Assembly: GCF_040807025.1 (NCBI RefSeq)
Contig: NC_090954.1
Coordinates: 13,409,501-13,473,500, forward strand
Direction of reading: 5' to 3'
DNA length: 64,000 nucleotides
Source of the DNA: Struthio camelus
Taxonomy: Eukaryota > Chordata > Aves > Struthioniformes > Struthionidae
The first letter of the stretch is position 1; every line of letters begins with the position of its first letter. A model generated the notes under the pieces. It saw only the letters and a list, made by a program, of their open reading frames with translations. It did not search any database and was not told the origin of the DNA. Below are positions 32,528 to 45,200 of this stretch, one piece after another. The position numbers and the translations under genes were made by a program.

Positions 32528-33298
32528 CTAGGAGGTGCAGGGGGCCCCCGGCGGGAGCCCGCCCTGCTTGAGCCGCAGGCTCCCGCTCCAGCCCCGCGGG
32601 CAGACGTTGAAGCTGTGGATCCCGGGGCTCTTGGCCCCCGAGTCTTCGGAGTCGAGGGAGACGTCCGAGTCCGTCGGGGACCGGGAGGTGTAGCGCTTGG
32701 CGGGGGACCGCGCGCCCACCGTGGGTGACGGCAGGGGGCTCTTGAAGGTTGGCGAGCTGGCGCCCAGGGTCTGGGGGCCGGCGAGCAGCGCCCGGGGCTG
32801 GAGCCGGTGGCCGTCCGCCCAGCCGGCTCTGGCAACGGCGGGGCTGGCGCTGGTGGTCGTGCCCAGCCCCGGCACGCCGGTGCCAGCGGAGGAGCGGTGC
32901 CGGTTGGCCCGGGGCGATTGCAGGGGGCTTTTGCAGGTCGGGGGGAGGCCGCCCAGGGTGCTGGGGGTGCCGCAGGCCGGCGGCGGCCGCGGGGACCGCG
33001 GCAGGCTGGGGGTGCCCGAGCCGGCCGGCGGGCTGAAGGGCCGGGAGCCCTCCGGCCCCGCGGCTTTGGGAGAGGAGCTCTTCCTGCGGGCGGCGTTGAT
33101 GATGTTCCTGGCGAGCCGGGCTTGCATCTGGCGGCTGGCCTTGGGGTCGGCCTCCTGCCGCAGCGGGGACGGGGACCGCTCGCTCCACGGCGGGGACGCG
33201 GGGGGCCCCTCGTCGAGCTCGGGCACCGAGGCCGGGCTCGCCCAGCCGTCGGGCCGCCGCGTCCACGTCGGGGAGGCGGGCAGGGACGGCCGCCTTTC
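32528..33298 (-). CDS. SYNPO: SYNPO long-form C-terminal exon
   Basis: Acceptor CCCCCTCCAG; phase 0 from Q at 35168 gives IEPQ-ERRPSLPASPTW. 256 residues rich in Ser/Pro, with SPPWSERSPSPLRQE, QARLARNIINAARRKSSSPK and repeated (T/C)(F/C)KSPLxSP motifs. Stop TAG 32530-32528. The ARNIINAARRKS block is the conserved landmark of the synaptopodin long form. Confidence 0.94.
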   Translation of the reverse strand, partial: ERRPSLPASPTWTRRPDGWASPASVPELDEGPPASPPWSERSPSPLRQEADPKASRQMQARLARNIINAARRKSSSPKAAGPEGSRPFSPPAGSGTPSLPRSPRPPPACGTPSTLGGLPPTCKSPLQSPRANRHRSSAGTGVPGLGTTTSASPAVARAGWADGHRLQPRALLAGPQTLGASSPTFKSPLPSPTVGARSPAKRYTSRSPTDSDVSLDSEDSGAKSPGIHSFNVCPRGWSGSLRLKQGGLPPGAPCTS

Positions 33299-36200
33299 CT
33301 GGAGGGGGACAGAGAGCAGGTTAGCACGTTAGCCCGGCGGCGCGCCCCGGGGCACGTCCTCTCCCCATCGCCCGGCAGCGGGCGGCGGGCCGGGCCGGGG
33401 GCCGCTGGCTGCCAGCCCCGCAGCCCCCTCCGCCGAACCACCGCTGCCCGCGGCCGCCCGGCAGCTCCTCGCGAGCCGGCAGGAAAGAGAGGAGACAGAT
33501 TCGACAGTGCACTTGAGTGTATTAAGAAAAAGGAAAAATATATGCAGGAGAAATTAAAGCAGAGTCAAAAGGCAGCTTGTTAATAGAGAAAGGGAGGCAG
33601 GAGCGAGGGAGCGGCAGAGGCTCTGTGCAGCCGCCCGCAGCACCCCGTCCCCCGCGCCGGGCACGGCGGGGCCGGGAGACGCTCCCCCCGGCCCGTGCGC
33701 CTCCTGCAGCCGCGGGCGCTGGAGCGGGCCCCCGCCGGCCGTGCCCTTCGCCCGGGCGCCGCGGCTCTCCGGGGAGCCTCCTCGGCTCAGCGTCCGGGCA
33801 AGGGGCAATCCGAGCCGTTCCCACGGGCCTCCCCGGGTGTCAGCGCGCGCCCCCGCTGTCTCCCCAGCTCCGACAAGCAGCCCGGCTCATTGCCAGCTGC
33901 AGCACCGCGAGCCGTTCCACCCCGCGTTGCAGCTGCCCAGCCCTGCGCGCGCCCGGCGGTGCCTTGCAGCCGCGCACCGCTCCCCGGCCTCTCTGCCCAG
34001 GAGAGCTGGCACCGCAGTTGTTACTCAGTAAAAGCCAGGCCTGGCCCAGCAAGGCTCAGCCAGACCCGCAGGATCTGGGGCAGACAAAACAGATTAGATC
34101 CTGGCAGCTGGGACGGCAGATCGGTCCCGAGCCCGCCGCCGGGTTTCACCAGCAAGTCACCTCCCTGGACTTAGCTGAAATCGGGGCTGGCAAGAGGCGG
34201 GCGGGCTAACGGGGGCTCCCTGGGAACCATGCCGCTCCGCAGGCCCCCAGGCCCTGCTCGCCGACGGCGGAGGGCTGGCGCCGGCCGGCCACGGGCAGGC
34301 ACGTCCCAGGCGAGGGTGGCCGAGCCCAGCGTGACCGGGACCTTCCCAGGCAGGGGCAGACGGGAACCCCGAGGAGTCCCCACATCCCTGGTCCAGCACC
34401 GCGTGGCTCTGCCTGTCCCCGGGGAGGCGCTTGTTAAACTCCTCCACGGCGTGGAAGTAAACAAGGAAAAAAACCCTCAAGAGCAGCAGAAGAGACAGGA
34501 GCAGGCACAGTGGGGTGGAAAGGCGGTGTGTCCCCTCTGGGTACGCTTTGGTAAGAGGCCGTTAACAGTCAGCAGGACAGAGAGGCTGCAGAGGAGCAGG
34601 CAGAGACGGGAACCGCTTTGCAGCGAGCTGGAAACGCAGCTGAGGAAAGGACCGAGCCGGAGACTTGATGCTCCATAAAGTTTCCAGGCAAGAGAAGAGA
34701 GAAAGCAGCAGAGACCCTGCCGGTTCGGTGGGGCTCCCGTCACCGCTCCGCGGGAGCCGGTGCGCTGTGGCCGGCCGGCCGCCCCGGCCCCGCGCCGCCC
34801 CCCGGGCTGGCTGCGCCCCGGAGCCCGCGCGGTGCAAACGCCCGGCTGCGGTGACACGGGCTGGCCGGTGCTTCGCCCCACGCCGCCCCAGGCTCCGGCC
34901 GCACCGCCGGGGCAGGGTCTGCCGGCCCCCGCCGCCGGCGCAGAGCCCCTGCCGGGGCTGGGGGCCTGCCTGCGCACGGTGCCGTCCTGAAGGCCCCCGA
35001 GCTACTTTTTTTTTTTTTTTCCTTTTCTTTTTTCTCTTTTTTTTGGTTGGTTTGGCTTTTTGCACACCCGCGAGCAACCAGAGAGGACGTGGCCAGCGGA
35101 GGGAAGCCTGCGCCGCTGTGTTTCCGCTCTGACACCGCTACTTGTAGTAAAAAGAAGGTTTCCACACCTGCGGCTCGATCCCCGCGTTCCTGGTGGAGTA
35201 GGACGGTCTGGGCGCCTGGAAGCCTCCCTTCGCTCTGGGCGACAGCACGCGGCACGGGGCGGCGAGCAGCGCGTCAGTCTGGGCCCCGGGGCCGGGCCGG
35301 CCGTCGGGGGTCAGGGGCGCAGCCCCGGCAGCTGCGGGGAACGGGCCGGAGGGGGGCCTGCCGGCACCGGGCCCCACGGGGCGATGCCAAACGGGGGATG
35401 GAGGCAGAGGAGACGTGGGGCAGGAGGTCTGCTGCGGGTACGGATAGGTGTCAGGAAGCGCCGGTCTGGGCGGAGGCATCCCGCGGGGTGCAGACCTCAG
35501 GGGCCCTTTGGATGGGGAGAGGGCAAAGAGCGAAGACTGGAGCTGGTAGGGCTGGTGCTTGGAGATCTCCAGCTCCTTCTGGGAGACCGCGTTCTCCACC
35601 AGGCTGCCCCCGTACAGAGATGCCGGAGGGGTTTTGGAGGGCCTGGAAGGACTCTTGATGGGGTGCCTGGACACCATGGGAGACACGCAAGCGTTGGCGT
35701 CGTACTTCCAGGAGGGAGGCAGAGACATGGTGGGCGATGGGGACCGCAGGAGGTCAGGCTGGGACGGAGCCTCGATGATGAATTTCTCCATCCTTGACTG
35801 CCTCCTGGCGAAGAGCTCGGCTCCTTTCCCTCGCGCCTCGGTGAGGTTGTGGCTGGGCTTGATCTGGGGCTTCGGCTGGATGGTGGGGGACTTGAGGCAG
35901 GAGGACCACGCCGGAGCCTCGTCGGCCGGCGGGAGGTGCTGCCCGCCCCTGGCCACGCTGCCGGCGAGGAAGTTGGCGGCTTCCGCCCCGAGCGCGAAGG
36001 GCTCTTCCTCGGCACCGGCCTCCCCCTGCTCCTTCTGCTTCTTTTTGATGTCTGCGTTCTGGACCAAATCCAGCAGATCGGGGTTCGGGCCCAACTTCGG
36101 CTTCTCAACAAAAGTGAACATGGACTTTTTATTGGCTCTCCGGGCAACGGACTCCTGCAGGATCCCTGTTTTGGGCAGGGGGGCCAGGCTGCCACCTCCG

Positions 36201-39200
36201 CAGCCGGGGCCCTGCGGCAGGAGAGGTTTCTGCTCGCCGGCGGGGTACAGCGCCGAATAGGCGGGCGGTGACCGGACCCGAGTGAGCGGCGGGGGGCTGG
36301 TCAGGGTCTCCGCGTAGGTGGGCGGCGGGGGCAGCTCGGCCGCGGGGCCCTGCTCCGCCACGGGGCCCTGGCTTTTCACCGCCGACGCCTGGATCCCGAA
36401 CGGCCTGGCCGTCCTGTTCTTCACGGGCTTGGGTTTGGCCAAGGTGAGGTGGACCTCGTAGTACTGCTTGCCGTGCGTCCCGTTCGGCTTCTTGCTGGCT
36501 GCGTCGGCCGCGGGCAGGCTCTGCTCGCCGCCCGTGCCCTCGCCGTGCTTCTGCGGCTCGGGGACGGGGGCGCTCGGCGGGTGGGCGGTCTGCGTCTCGC
36601 CGGACCTGGCCGCCTCGCTCCGCGTCCCGCCGGCCCCCGGCTCGTGCACGCCGTTGGCCGATGCCATGTTCTCCTTCAGGTAGACGCTCAGCGGGACCTG
36701 CTGCGGCTCAGCCGGCGGCTCCTCCGCCTGCACCCCGTTGCGCTGCATCCCCAGACCGCCGTCTCCCTCCATGCTGCCTTGCCGGGGGGCTCCGGCGGGG
36801 GCCCCGCAGCCCGTGGGCGCTGGGCTCAGCGGCTGCCCCGCGCCATGGCCAGCGCCGGCTCCCGCGGCGGCCGCCCAGGCGAGCTCGTCGAGGCGCTGCT
36901 TGCGCCGGTGGAAGAGCAACGCGCCCTTGGAGCTGGCGCCCGGCGCCGTGGTGAGCTGGGCCACGATCCTCCGGCTCCGCGCCTTGGCCTCCTTCAGCTC
37001 CTTCTCGGAGAGGCTGGCGCTCCGGCAGAGACCTGGGGAGAGGGGAGAGGCTGCGTTAGCGCGGGAGCGCCGCCGGCCCCGCTCGGGCCCCTGCGGCCCT
37101 TCTGCGGATCTCCAGCCCGCCTCGGCCCCGAGCCTGGCCGCCCGGCTGCAGCCTCTCCCGGCCCCTCGCGCCCTCCCTCCCCGCAGGACAGCGGCCGGGA
37201 ACAACCGGCAGGCGCCCCAGCCGGCCACGGGGCGGCTTGTTTTGCAGGGCTCAGCGCCGCGCACGCAGTGACCGTATGGGAAAGGAATTTCTTGAAAGGC
37301 TTCAAAAGGTCTCAGGTTGCAGTTCGCACGGTTTCGGCCCCTGGCGCAAACACGTCCCTCCTCCTGGTCCCCCTCCCCAAATCGCGGCCCACTCCGCCAC
37401 CGCGCGGGCAGGGCAGCAGCCGGAGCTGGAGGTGGCGGACGTGGCCGCGGCGGCGGCGCCGGGACGGGGCCGCGCGGCGAGGCTGGGGGCCAGCGCCGGG
37501 CCAGCCCGGGACTTCTTTGCGAAGCGACACAAGGTGGCAGCCGCCGCTGGAGGAGCCGCGCACGTCAGCCCGCCCGAGCGACGAGCCAAGCTCATTCCTC
37601 AGCAGCCTACAAATGTGCTAAAAACGGCCAGCCAAGGGCCTGCTAAACCCCGCGTAAGCCCCTCGGGGTGCCGCTGGGCTTTGCAAACGCTGGCCACAAG
37701 GTCAGAGCAAAAGCCGGTCCCCGCGTCTACAAGGACGCGGAGTTGCAGGGAACGTTTTTTCTCCAGCTGAGCAATTTCCTGCAAGTGTGTCCTGAAACTC
37801 CCGTGACTCAGCCCCTGCGGGAAGCCTGCCCACCCCCACGGGTGACAGTGCCCGCGGGCACAGGACAAGAGGCGACGCTGCTCGGCCCTCCCAGTGCCCC
37901 CTGAAACGTGGACGGCCCCAGCCGCAGCTCAGCCCAGCAGCTCCCGTCCTGCTCCTGGCAGCTTTTTAGCCAAAGCTGGGTTTGCAGAGCGGCCCCGCTC
38001 CCCGCATGGTCCACCAGCCCCAGAGCTCGTGCAGATCAGAGCTTAGAGAGGGGACGGAGAGAAAGATGGGTGGTAGGACGAGAGGGAGTGATGCGAACAG
38101 GGCAGGTTCTGGCTTGTCCCTTGCCCTTTTTGTTCCTGCCCCGGCTGTTTGAGCTGCCCTTGCAGAAACAGTCGGCGCTCAGATTAGCTTGCACCCATCG
38201 TTAGGCTGAAGGTCGTCAGCTTCTTCCCTGGGTGCCCCCCGGGTGGTCCCTCCCGCCTGGGCCGGGGTCTGCAGTCGCCCGCGGTGGGGCTCCCGCGGCC
38301 CCAGGCTGGGCTGCGGCGGAGGAGACGGAGGTGGGTGGCCAGGGCCGCCTGCCCCGAGCCCCGCTCCTCCGAGCGCAGCCAGCGTCCACTCCCCTTCAGT
38401 TCATATGTTTTTCATTTTCTTGCCTTCTGTGCCGCTTGGGAGCCTTCCAGGATATTTTAAGCAGTGGTTCAGCCTACCAGCGAAAGGAAGGGACGAATGA
38501 CTAAGCCAAATCCTTCCAGCGAGCTCATGGTGAAGCAGGAAGGCTGCTCTGAGCTGGGCATCTCCTCGTCCCCAGCACCCTCAGCCTCCTGCCTTCCCCA
38601 CCACCCTCAGCCTCCTGCCTTCCCCTGCACCCACAGCCTCCTGCCTTCCCCTGCACCCACAGCCTCCTGCCTTCCCCACCACCCTCAGCCTCCTGCCTTC
38701 CCCTGCACCCTCAGCCTCCTGCCTTCCCCACCACCCTCAGCCTCCTGCCTTCCCCTGCACCCACAGCCTCCTGCCTTCCCCACCACCCTCAGCCTCCTGC
38801 CTTCCCCACCACCCTCAGCCTCCTGCCTTCCCCAGCACCCTCAGCCTCCTGCCTTCCCCACCACCCTCAGCCTCCAGCCCTCCCCTGTACCCTCAGCCTC
38901 CTGCCTTCCCCTGCACCCACAGCCTCCTGCCTTCCCCACCACCCTCAGCCTCCTGCCTTCCCCTGCACCCACAGCCTCCTGCCTTCCCCACCACCCTCAG
39001 CCTCCTGCCTTCCCCTGCACCCACAGCCTCCTGCCTTCCCCACCACCCTCAGCCTCCTGCCTTCCCCTGCACCCTCAGCCTCCTGCCTTCCCCACCACCC
39101 TCAGCCTCCTGCCTTCCCCTGCACCCTCAGCCTCCTGCCTTCCCCACCACCCTCAGCCTCCTGCCTTCCCCTGCACCCACAGCCTCCTGCCTTCCCCACC

Positions 39201-42200
39201 ACCCTCAGCCTCCTGCCTTCCCCACCACCCTCAGCCTCCTGCCTTCCCCACCACCCTCAGCCTCCTGCCTTCCCCACCACCCTCAGCCTCCTGCCTTCCC
39301 CACCACCCTCAGCCTCCTGCCTTCCCCTGCACCCACAGCCTCCTGCCTTCCCCAGCACCCTCAGCCTCCTGCCTTCCCCACCACCCTCAGCCTCCTGCCT
39401 TCCCCAGCACCCTCAGCCTCCTGCCTTCCCCACCACCCTCAGCCTCCTGCCTTCCCCACCACCCTCAGCCTCCTGCCTTCCCCAGCACCCTCAGCCTCCT
39501 GCCTTCCCCACCACCCTCAGCCTCCTGCCTTCCCCAGCACCCTCAGCCTCCTGCCTTCCCCACCACCCTCAGCCTCCTGCCTTCCCCAGCACCCTCAGCC
39601 TCCTGCCTTCCCCACCACCCTCAGCCTCCAGCCCTCCCCTGCACCCTTAGCCTCCTGCCTTCCCCTGCACCCACAGCCAGCTGCCGGCAGCGAGTCCCAG
39701 CCTACAGACACATTTCCTTGCCTCGGTTTCTTGACTCAGGTATGGCCCAGTACACCCGGGCTGCTCCTGGTGCACCCTGCTAGGCGGGAGCCTCCTGCGT
39801 GCCGCACGGCACCCAGGCACCTGCCCCAGCGGCGCCGGGGCGAGTGGGCGACCCTGCCTCCGCGGAGAGCTGCGGCCCCAGCCGGAGCGTTTCCCATCCG
39901 CCGTGGAAATACGCCTGCACCCTGCCTTTGCTTGGGGCGTTCCCACCAGCGCCCCGTCCTCCTGCCCAGCCCAGGTGGAAAGGAAAAGACGGGGAAGGAA
40001 AGCCCAGCCCGGGTGGCTGCGGCGAAGGTGGGCGCTGCCCTCCCTCCCGCGCTGATTCACCGGGCGCTGCCGGCTCCCGCGGCCGAGCCACCCCACGGCC
40101 GGCAAGCCGCGACACGCGGCGCCCGGCCACCGTCCCCTCCCCGGGCAGCTCCGCGCCCACCGGCGCGATGCAAAGCCCTCCGTCTCGGAGCAGAGCTCGC
40201 CGCTCTCCAGAAAGAGCTCCTCCGCCGCCTGGCCCCCTCCTCGCCTGGGGCCTGCCGCCCTCCGCCCCGGCCGCTCGGAGGAAGGCCGCCGGCGAGGAGG
40301 AGGAGGAGGGTGGACCGAGCCTTCGGCGAAGGAGCTGGGCTGCCGGTGGCGGGAGGATTTTGGCCGGGGAGAAGGCAGAAATGCCAAGGGTAAACTCTGC
40401 TGGAAACGATGAGCCCGCCTGAAGCAGCGGCGGCACCGTCCAAACTCTCTGCCCCCCCTCGCCCCCCTCTCGCCCGCCGTCTGAAACCAGCCTCGTTGAA
40501 CGCGACTTTTCTATTTGCTTTGGCTGCGGCGCTGAGCGGGGAAGCGGCTCCTCCGGCCCCCGCGCCGCCTCTCTCGCCGAGGCGAGGGAGGAAGACGGCC
40601 GAGGAGCTGCGGAGAAAGGAGCCGCCGGCTCCAGAGGTCTGCGGGCCGGGGCCGCGGGCCCCCGCTCCCGCCTCAGCCGCCCTCCCGGCCCGACCGTTCG
40701 GCCAGGGGACGCCGGCAGGGTAGGACCCCCAGCCTGAACCCCCCGGCCTTGCCGTCCGCTCCCGACGTCCCCTTACGGACCCGCGTCCCCGCACCCCGCG
40801 CGACGCTGTCCCTACAGCCGCTCCGGCCCCTTTGTGCCTCTTGTGCCAGTCGCTTCACAGCTCCTGCCTCCGAGCTCGGTGGAGAGGTAACAGTGATGGT
40901 GGTGGTAATAATCGTTCTTGGCGTCTGATTTTTATTGCCCAGACGGAGAGCGCTGGGCCCTCTGGCAGCCCAGAGGACATTACAGCGAATAAGACTACTC
41001 TGTGTTGTCGCACACACTCCATGCGCGCATGGTTACAGCGCCCGGGGCTGCCTGCCTCCCCCTTGCCTCGCTGTGCCTCCCATTTCAGCCGCGGGATGAG
41101 GCTACTCAACCTGGCACAAGAGTATTTAGCCATGCGGAGGGACACCGTCCCCGGGCATCAGGAGCCGGTCGCCAGCCTGCCCGGGGCGGCAGGGCCTCGG
41201 TGCCGGCAGAGGGGGCCGCTGGCTGCACCCCTCGCTCCCCTGCCGGCTGCAGGAGCCGCGGGAAACGAGCCCTTAATCCCTCCCCTGCCACCTCCGACAG
41301 CCGGCGAGCTTCAGCCGGGTTTTGTAGCTGCGCGGTTTCCCCCCAGGCCCCAGGCAGACGGAGGGAGCGCAACGCGGTGAAAATGTCCAGGTGTTGGAGA
41401 GGAGGGAGGAGGGGTGCGCGCGGGGCTGAAGGGAGCCCGACCGGTGCGGAGAAAGGGCTAAAGCAGAACTATATATGGCCAGGGCGTCCAGGGCTAGCGC
41501 GACACTGGAAACCGGCTTCCGGCCATTAAGAGGCGGCTAGGAAAAAATCCAAGTCCAACGAATGACTTGCTCTTCTTGCGTTCTTCCAGTCTTCCTTCCT
41601 TCCTTCCTTCCCACGGCCGCTCACCAGCTCGCCACCGCGCTGCAGTTTGGGGAGGAAACGGCGCCCATTTCCAAATGTCCTGGCTTCTTCCAAGAACAAT
41701 GAATTCAGCCCGGCCAGCGCTCTCTGCAGCCCGCGCCCTGCTTCGGGGGCTCCCCGGCGGGGTCCCCCAGCAAGCCCCGATCCTGCGGCACCCGCGAGCT
41801 CCCCGACCCGCTCCCGCTCCGGCGATCCGGGCAGCAGGGAGCCGGTGGGGAAGGAGATGCTCTCTCCCACCCTGCAGGGCCGGTGAACTCCCGGCTCTCG
41901 AAACACCACGACCTGCTGGCCTCCAGCCGCGCAAGCTGAGTGCTGTTTTGGGGGCCCTTCTCACCCCTCAGGGTGCGGAGCAGGGCTTCCCCATGGCAGG
42001 CGGTGGCGTCGCCGTTCTGCTACGCCCCCTGAAAAAGCAGAGATTTACTGGGAAGGCCTCCAAAACCCAAACCTCTCTCCAGCTCGCTGCTCAGCCTGCC
42101 TTTGCACTTCATCTTGGGAAAAAGGAGCCTACAGCTCTCTATCTATATCTTCGTATAGGCACTTGCTCCTTGGGTTTCCAGTTGCCCTGGGACTGACTTC

Positions 42201-45200
42201 CAGCAACATCCCCAAATTGCCGGGCTTAACAGCTTCTTACGGAGCTGTCAGTTAACCTTCCCGCAACAAGTACAGCGCCCCCTCCTCCAGGGTGAGGACG
42301 ATGAGGGTGATGAAAGGCGTGTTTGCTGCTCTGCCCTCACAGCCAACCGGCAAACAAAATTCCTTCCAGCTCAGGTTTCCATGCAGAGGACAGGTCCCCT
42401 TGCACAGGGCTGCTGGAGAGCAGCTAAAATACATGCACCAAGGCTGGACTCACCGTGAGACCCCAAACAACAGTAACAGTGAAGGATGTACCAGACTCTG
42501 CCTGCAGCCTGTCCTACCCTGACACCGACCTCCAGAGCCTTGATCTCAGCTGGGCCAGATCAGGATCTGGCCCTAAATTGCAGGGAGGGGAGATACCCCA
42601 GGCCTCTCTGAGCTGACCAGCTCCACAGATCCAGTCAAAGCTGCTGGTTTTGATATAGCCAGGATGTCACAGCACGTTCATTCAGGCCAGTTAATGGCTT
42701 GCAATGGGAAACCCCAGCAAAAAACAGCTCCCAGGCCAAAACTCAGCTCAGCTGTGTTGTGGATACGCTCAAAATCAGAGAATTCTGCAGCAATCTTGGG
42801 AAGAAAAATAGTGACTTGGAAGCTGTCACCTTGCAGTCTGGGTGGCTGCTAGCACTGGGCATGATGTCCAGTGCAGAGTCCAAAAAGTCCCCGTGCAGAG
42901 AACGTCAATGCTAATGGTAAGTGGAGTCTCCCAAAGGGGCTGATGGGCTGGGACCGGACACGTGAAATCTCAGACTCCAGAGCTGACACATGACTCCAAA
43001 TGCTCTGATTTAGGATCTCCATCCGCAGCCTGCTACTGGTTTGGAAGCAAGGCCATCTAAAGGCTGCAATCCCCCTTGCAGGCAGCCTGCCCGAGGCTCA
43101 GGAGGCTGAACGGCCCGACCGGCCCTGCAGAGCCGAGGGCCGGCACAGCACGGATGAGAGCCTGGGGGAAACTCCCAATCCACCTTCACAACAGAAAAGC
43201 GACCGCCATCCGCAACACACAGATGCTTTTCCAGTTTTTGAACGCTGATCGGACTGCTGTCCCAGGTCAGCCCGAAAGGCATCTCTCGCCCTCTCCGCGG
43301 GGCAGAGCGCAGCTGAACGGATGCCCCCTCCCTTGCTATGCAATCCTCCAGCAAAAAACAGAATTAAGAGAAAACCCGCCCCTACTGAGGGGCACGCACA
43401 AGCGTTTCCGAGTCTCTGTGCTGAGCCTCCTCGCAGCTCTCCCCGGACAGGCTCCCGCGGGGCTCTGTCCAGATGTGCCCAGATGCTCCGGGGGAGGGCG
43501 GCAGGGCTCGCCCCCGCGGCAGGCTCGCCTCCGCTCACCACCCTCGCTCGCCTTCCGGTCGGGGATCCGGGATGAGGTGAGGGGGAGAGAAGTGCAGCTG
43601 GCAGGATCACCTGCGCCGTGCCCCAGCAACGTGACGTCCGCTCCCGAACACCACGAGCGGACGGGGTGCGAGCTCCCGCTCTGCGCTTTGCATCCGCGAT
43701 GTTACCTAAAGTGCCTGCACGATCCTGCAACTGCATTTGCAACCTGTGGCGGGGAGACCCTGAACCAGCTCTCCACAGGTCGGCTGGGTAAAAAGCACCT
43801 TGCTCAGAGTCAGAGCCAGCCCTAAATCACATCTACACCCAGGGTGGTGATGGGGGCGGGGTGGGGGGGGAATTCAGTGTTTTCACCCAAATGTTGAGAG
43901 CTTTGGACGCTGAGGAAATGTAAGCAGGTTTTTTGGCAGGGAGGCCAACTGGCCTTTTGCCTCAGCTACAGCTGTGCGAGATTTTTTGCAATGCGCACAA
44001 ACTCGCACACATTGAAGTTCACTCTTCCCTCCAGCTCCCAGAGTTATCCTAAATAATCTGCTGCTAGGAAAACATGAAGGGAAGTACAGACAGACAGTCT
44101 AGCTAGCTCAAAACAGATGCAATTAAAATGCATGGATATAAATAGGACAATTTTCTGCCTCATTCCCAGCTCCCAACCCTCCTTTACCCCAGATATAAGT
44201 TTTTACCCATGCTGGCCCTTCGGCCCCCACAAACCCCCACTCGAGTGGCAAGTGCTGCTCTATGGGAACCGATCTCCTCTTCCTGGCAGGACTCACTGCG
44301 CCGGGCCTCTCCTCACTGGTGCCTTTGCCAGTGCAAATCTGGCACAGCAATAAAATTCGATTCGCTTGCAAGTTTTTCCTGCGCTCAGTTTGCAAGGGCT
44401 TTGCTGGATTTGGAGCTGTTTGCCTCCCCGCGCCTGCTGCCCAGGCAGCCCCGCGCTCCTCCCAGCTCACAGCCTTGCCCCAGCCCTCAGCACCCCGACA
44501 AACTTGCCCCGATCCTGTCACCGAGCTGCAAGCCTTGCAGCACCCATCTCCCACGGGAGAGAAAAAAGCAAAAAAGGCAATAAAGCAGTGGGGTGAGAAG
44601 GGACTGGGGATTTTTGCTCTTTTACAGGAGCTGACTGTCCCTGTCTCGGCCAGCGCCTGCTTCCCCCAGGCAAGCCGAGCAGCTTCTCCCCGCAGAGGGT
44701 GCCGAGGGCACGCAGCAGAGAGCCCAAGCCCTGCTTATCTCCACTTGGGGGAAGAAAAGGCTGCTGCCACCACAAAAGCAGAGCCAGCTCCTTCCCTCAG
44801 CCTGCCAAAATTAACCTTTTACCTCCGTTAAAGGAGGCTGGAGCAGAGCAAACCTCCTCCAGGCTGCCCCGACCGCAGCCCTCGATGGAGCAGAACGGGC
44901 GGCAGCCCCAGCCCAACATGACGGGCGTAGCCTGTCCCAACGGCAAGGCCAGGTACTGGGGTGCTCGGCCACCCTCTGCAGGCACTTGGCAGGGGAATGG
45001 CAGCCCTCCGCGCTCCCACTGGAGCGCAGAGACTCCCCGGGACAGATTCCAGGCTCCAGAGCCCAGGCAACAGCCCCGTCTGGCTGGTCCTGTGGGCAGG
45101 AAGGACGTGGCCTTGTGCAAGAAGGTCATCTGGCTCTTTTTGTCCCTGACGGATGGACAGAACAGGAGGGGATGGGGACGAAACAGTGCCTTTGAATGTC

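Noticed and set aside
32130-33441. Long open frames (350-380 codons) overlapping the SYNPO C-terminal exon in the other frames
   Set aside because: Only the frame with ARNIINAARRKS joins the central exon in phase and matches synaptopodin.
38464-39783. A 439-codon open frame on the + strand with a 26-residue proline/serine repeat
   Set aside because: It is the 26-bp minisatellite. The unit lacks stops in every frame, and 26 bp x 3 gives the 26-residue period. No start context, splice sites or domain support a protein.
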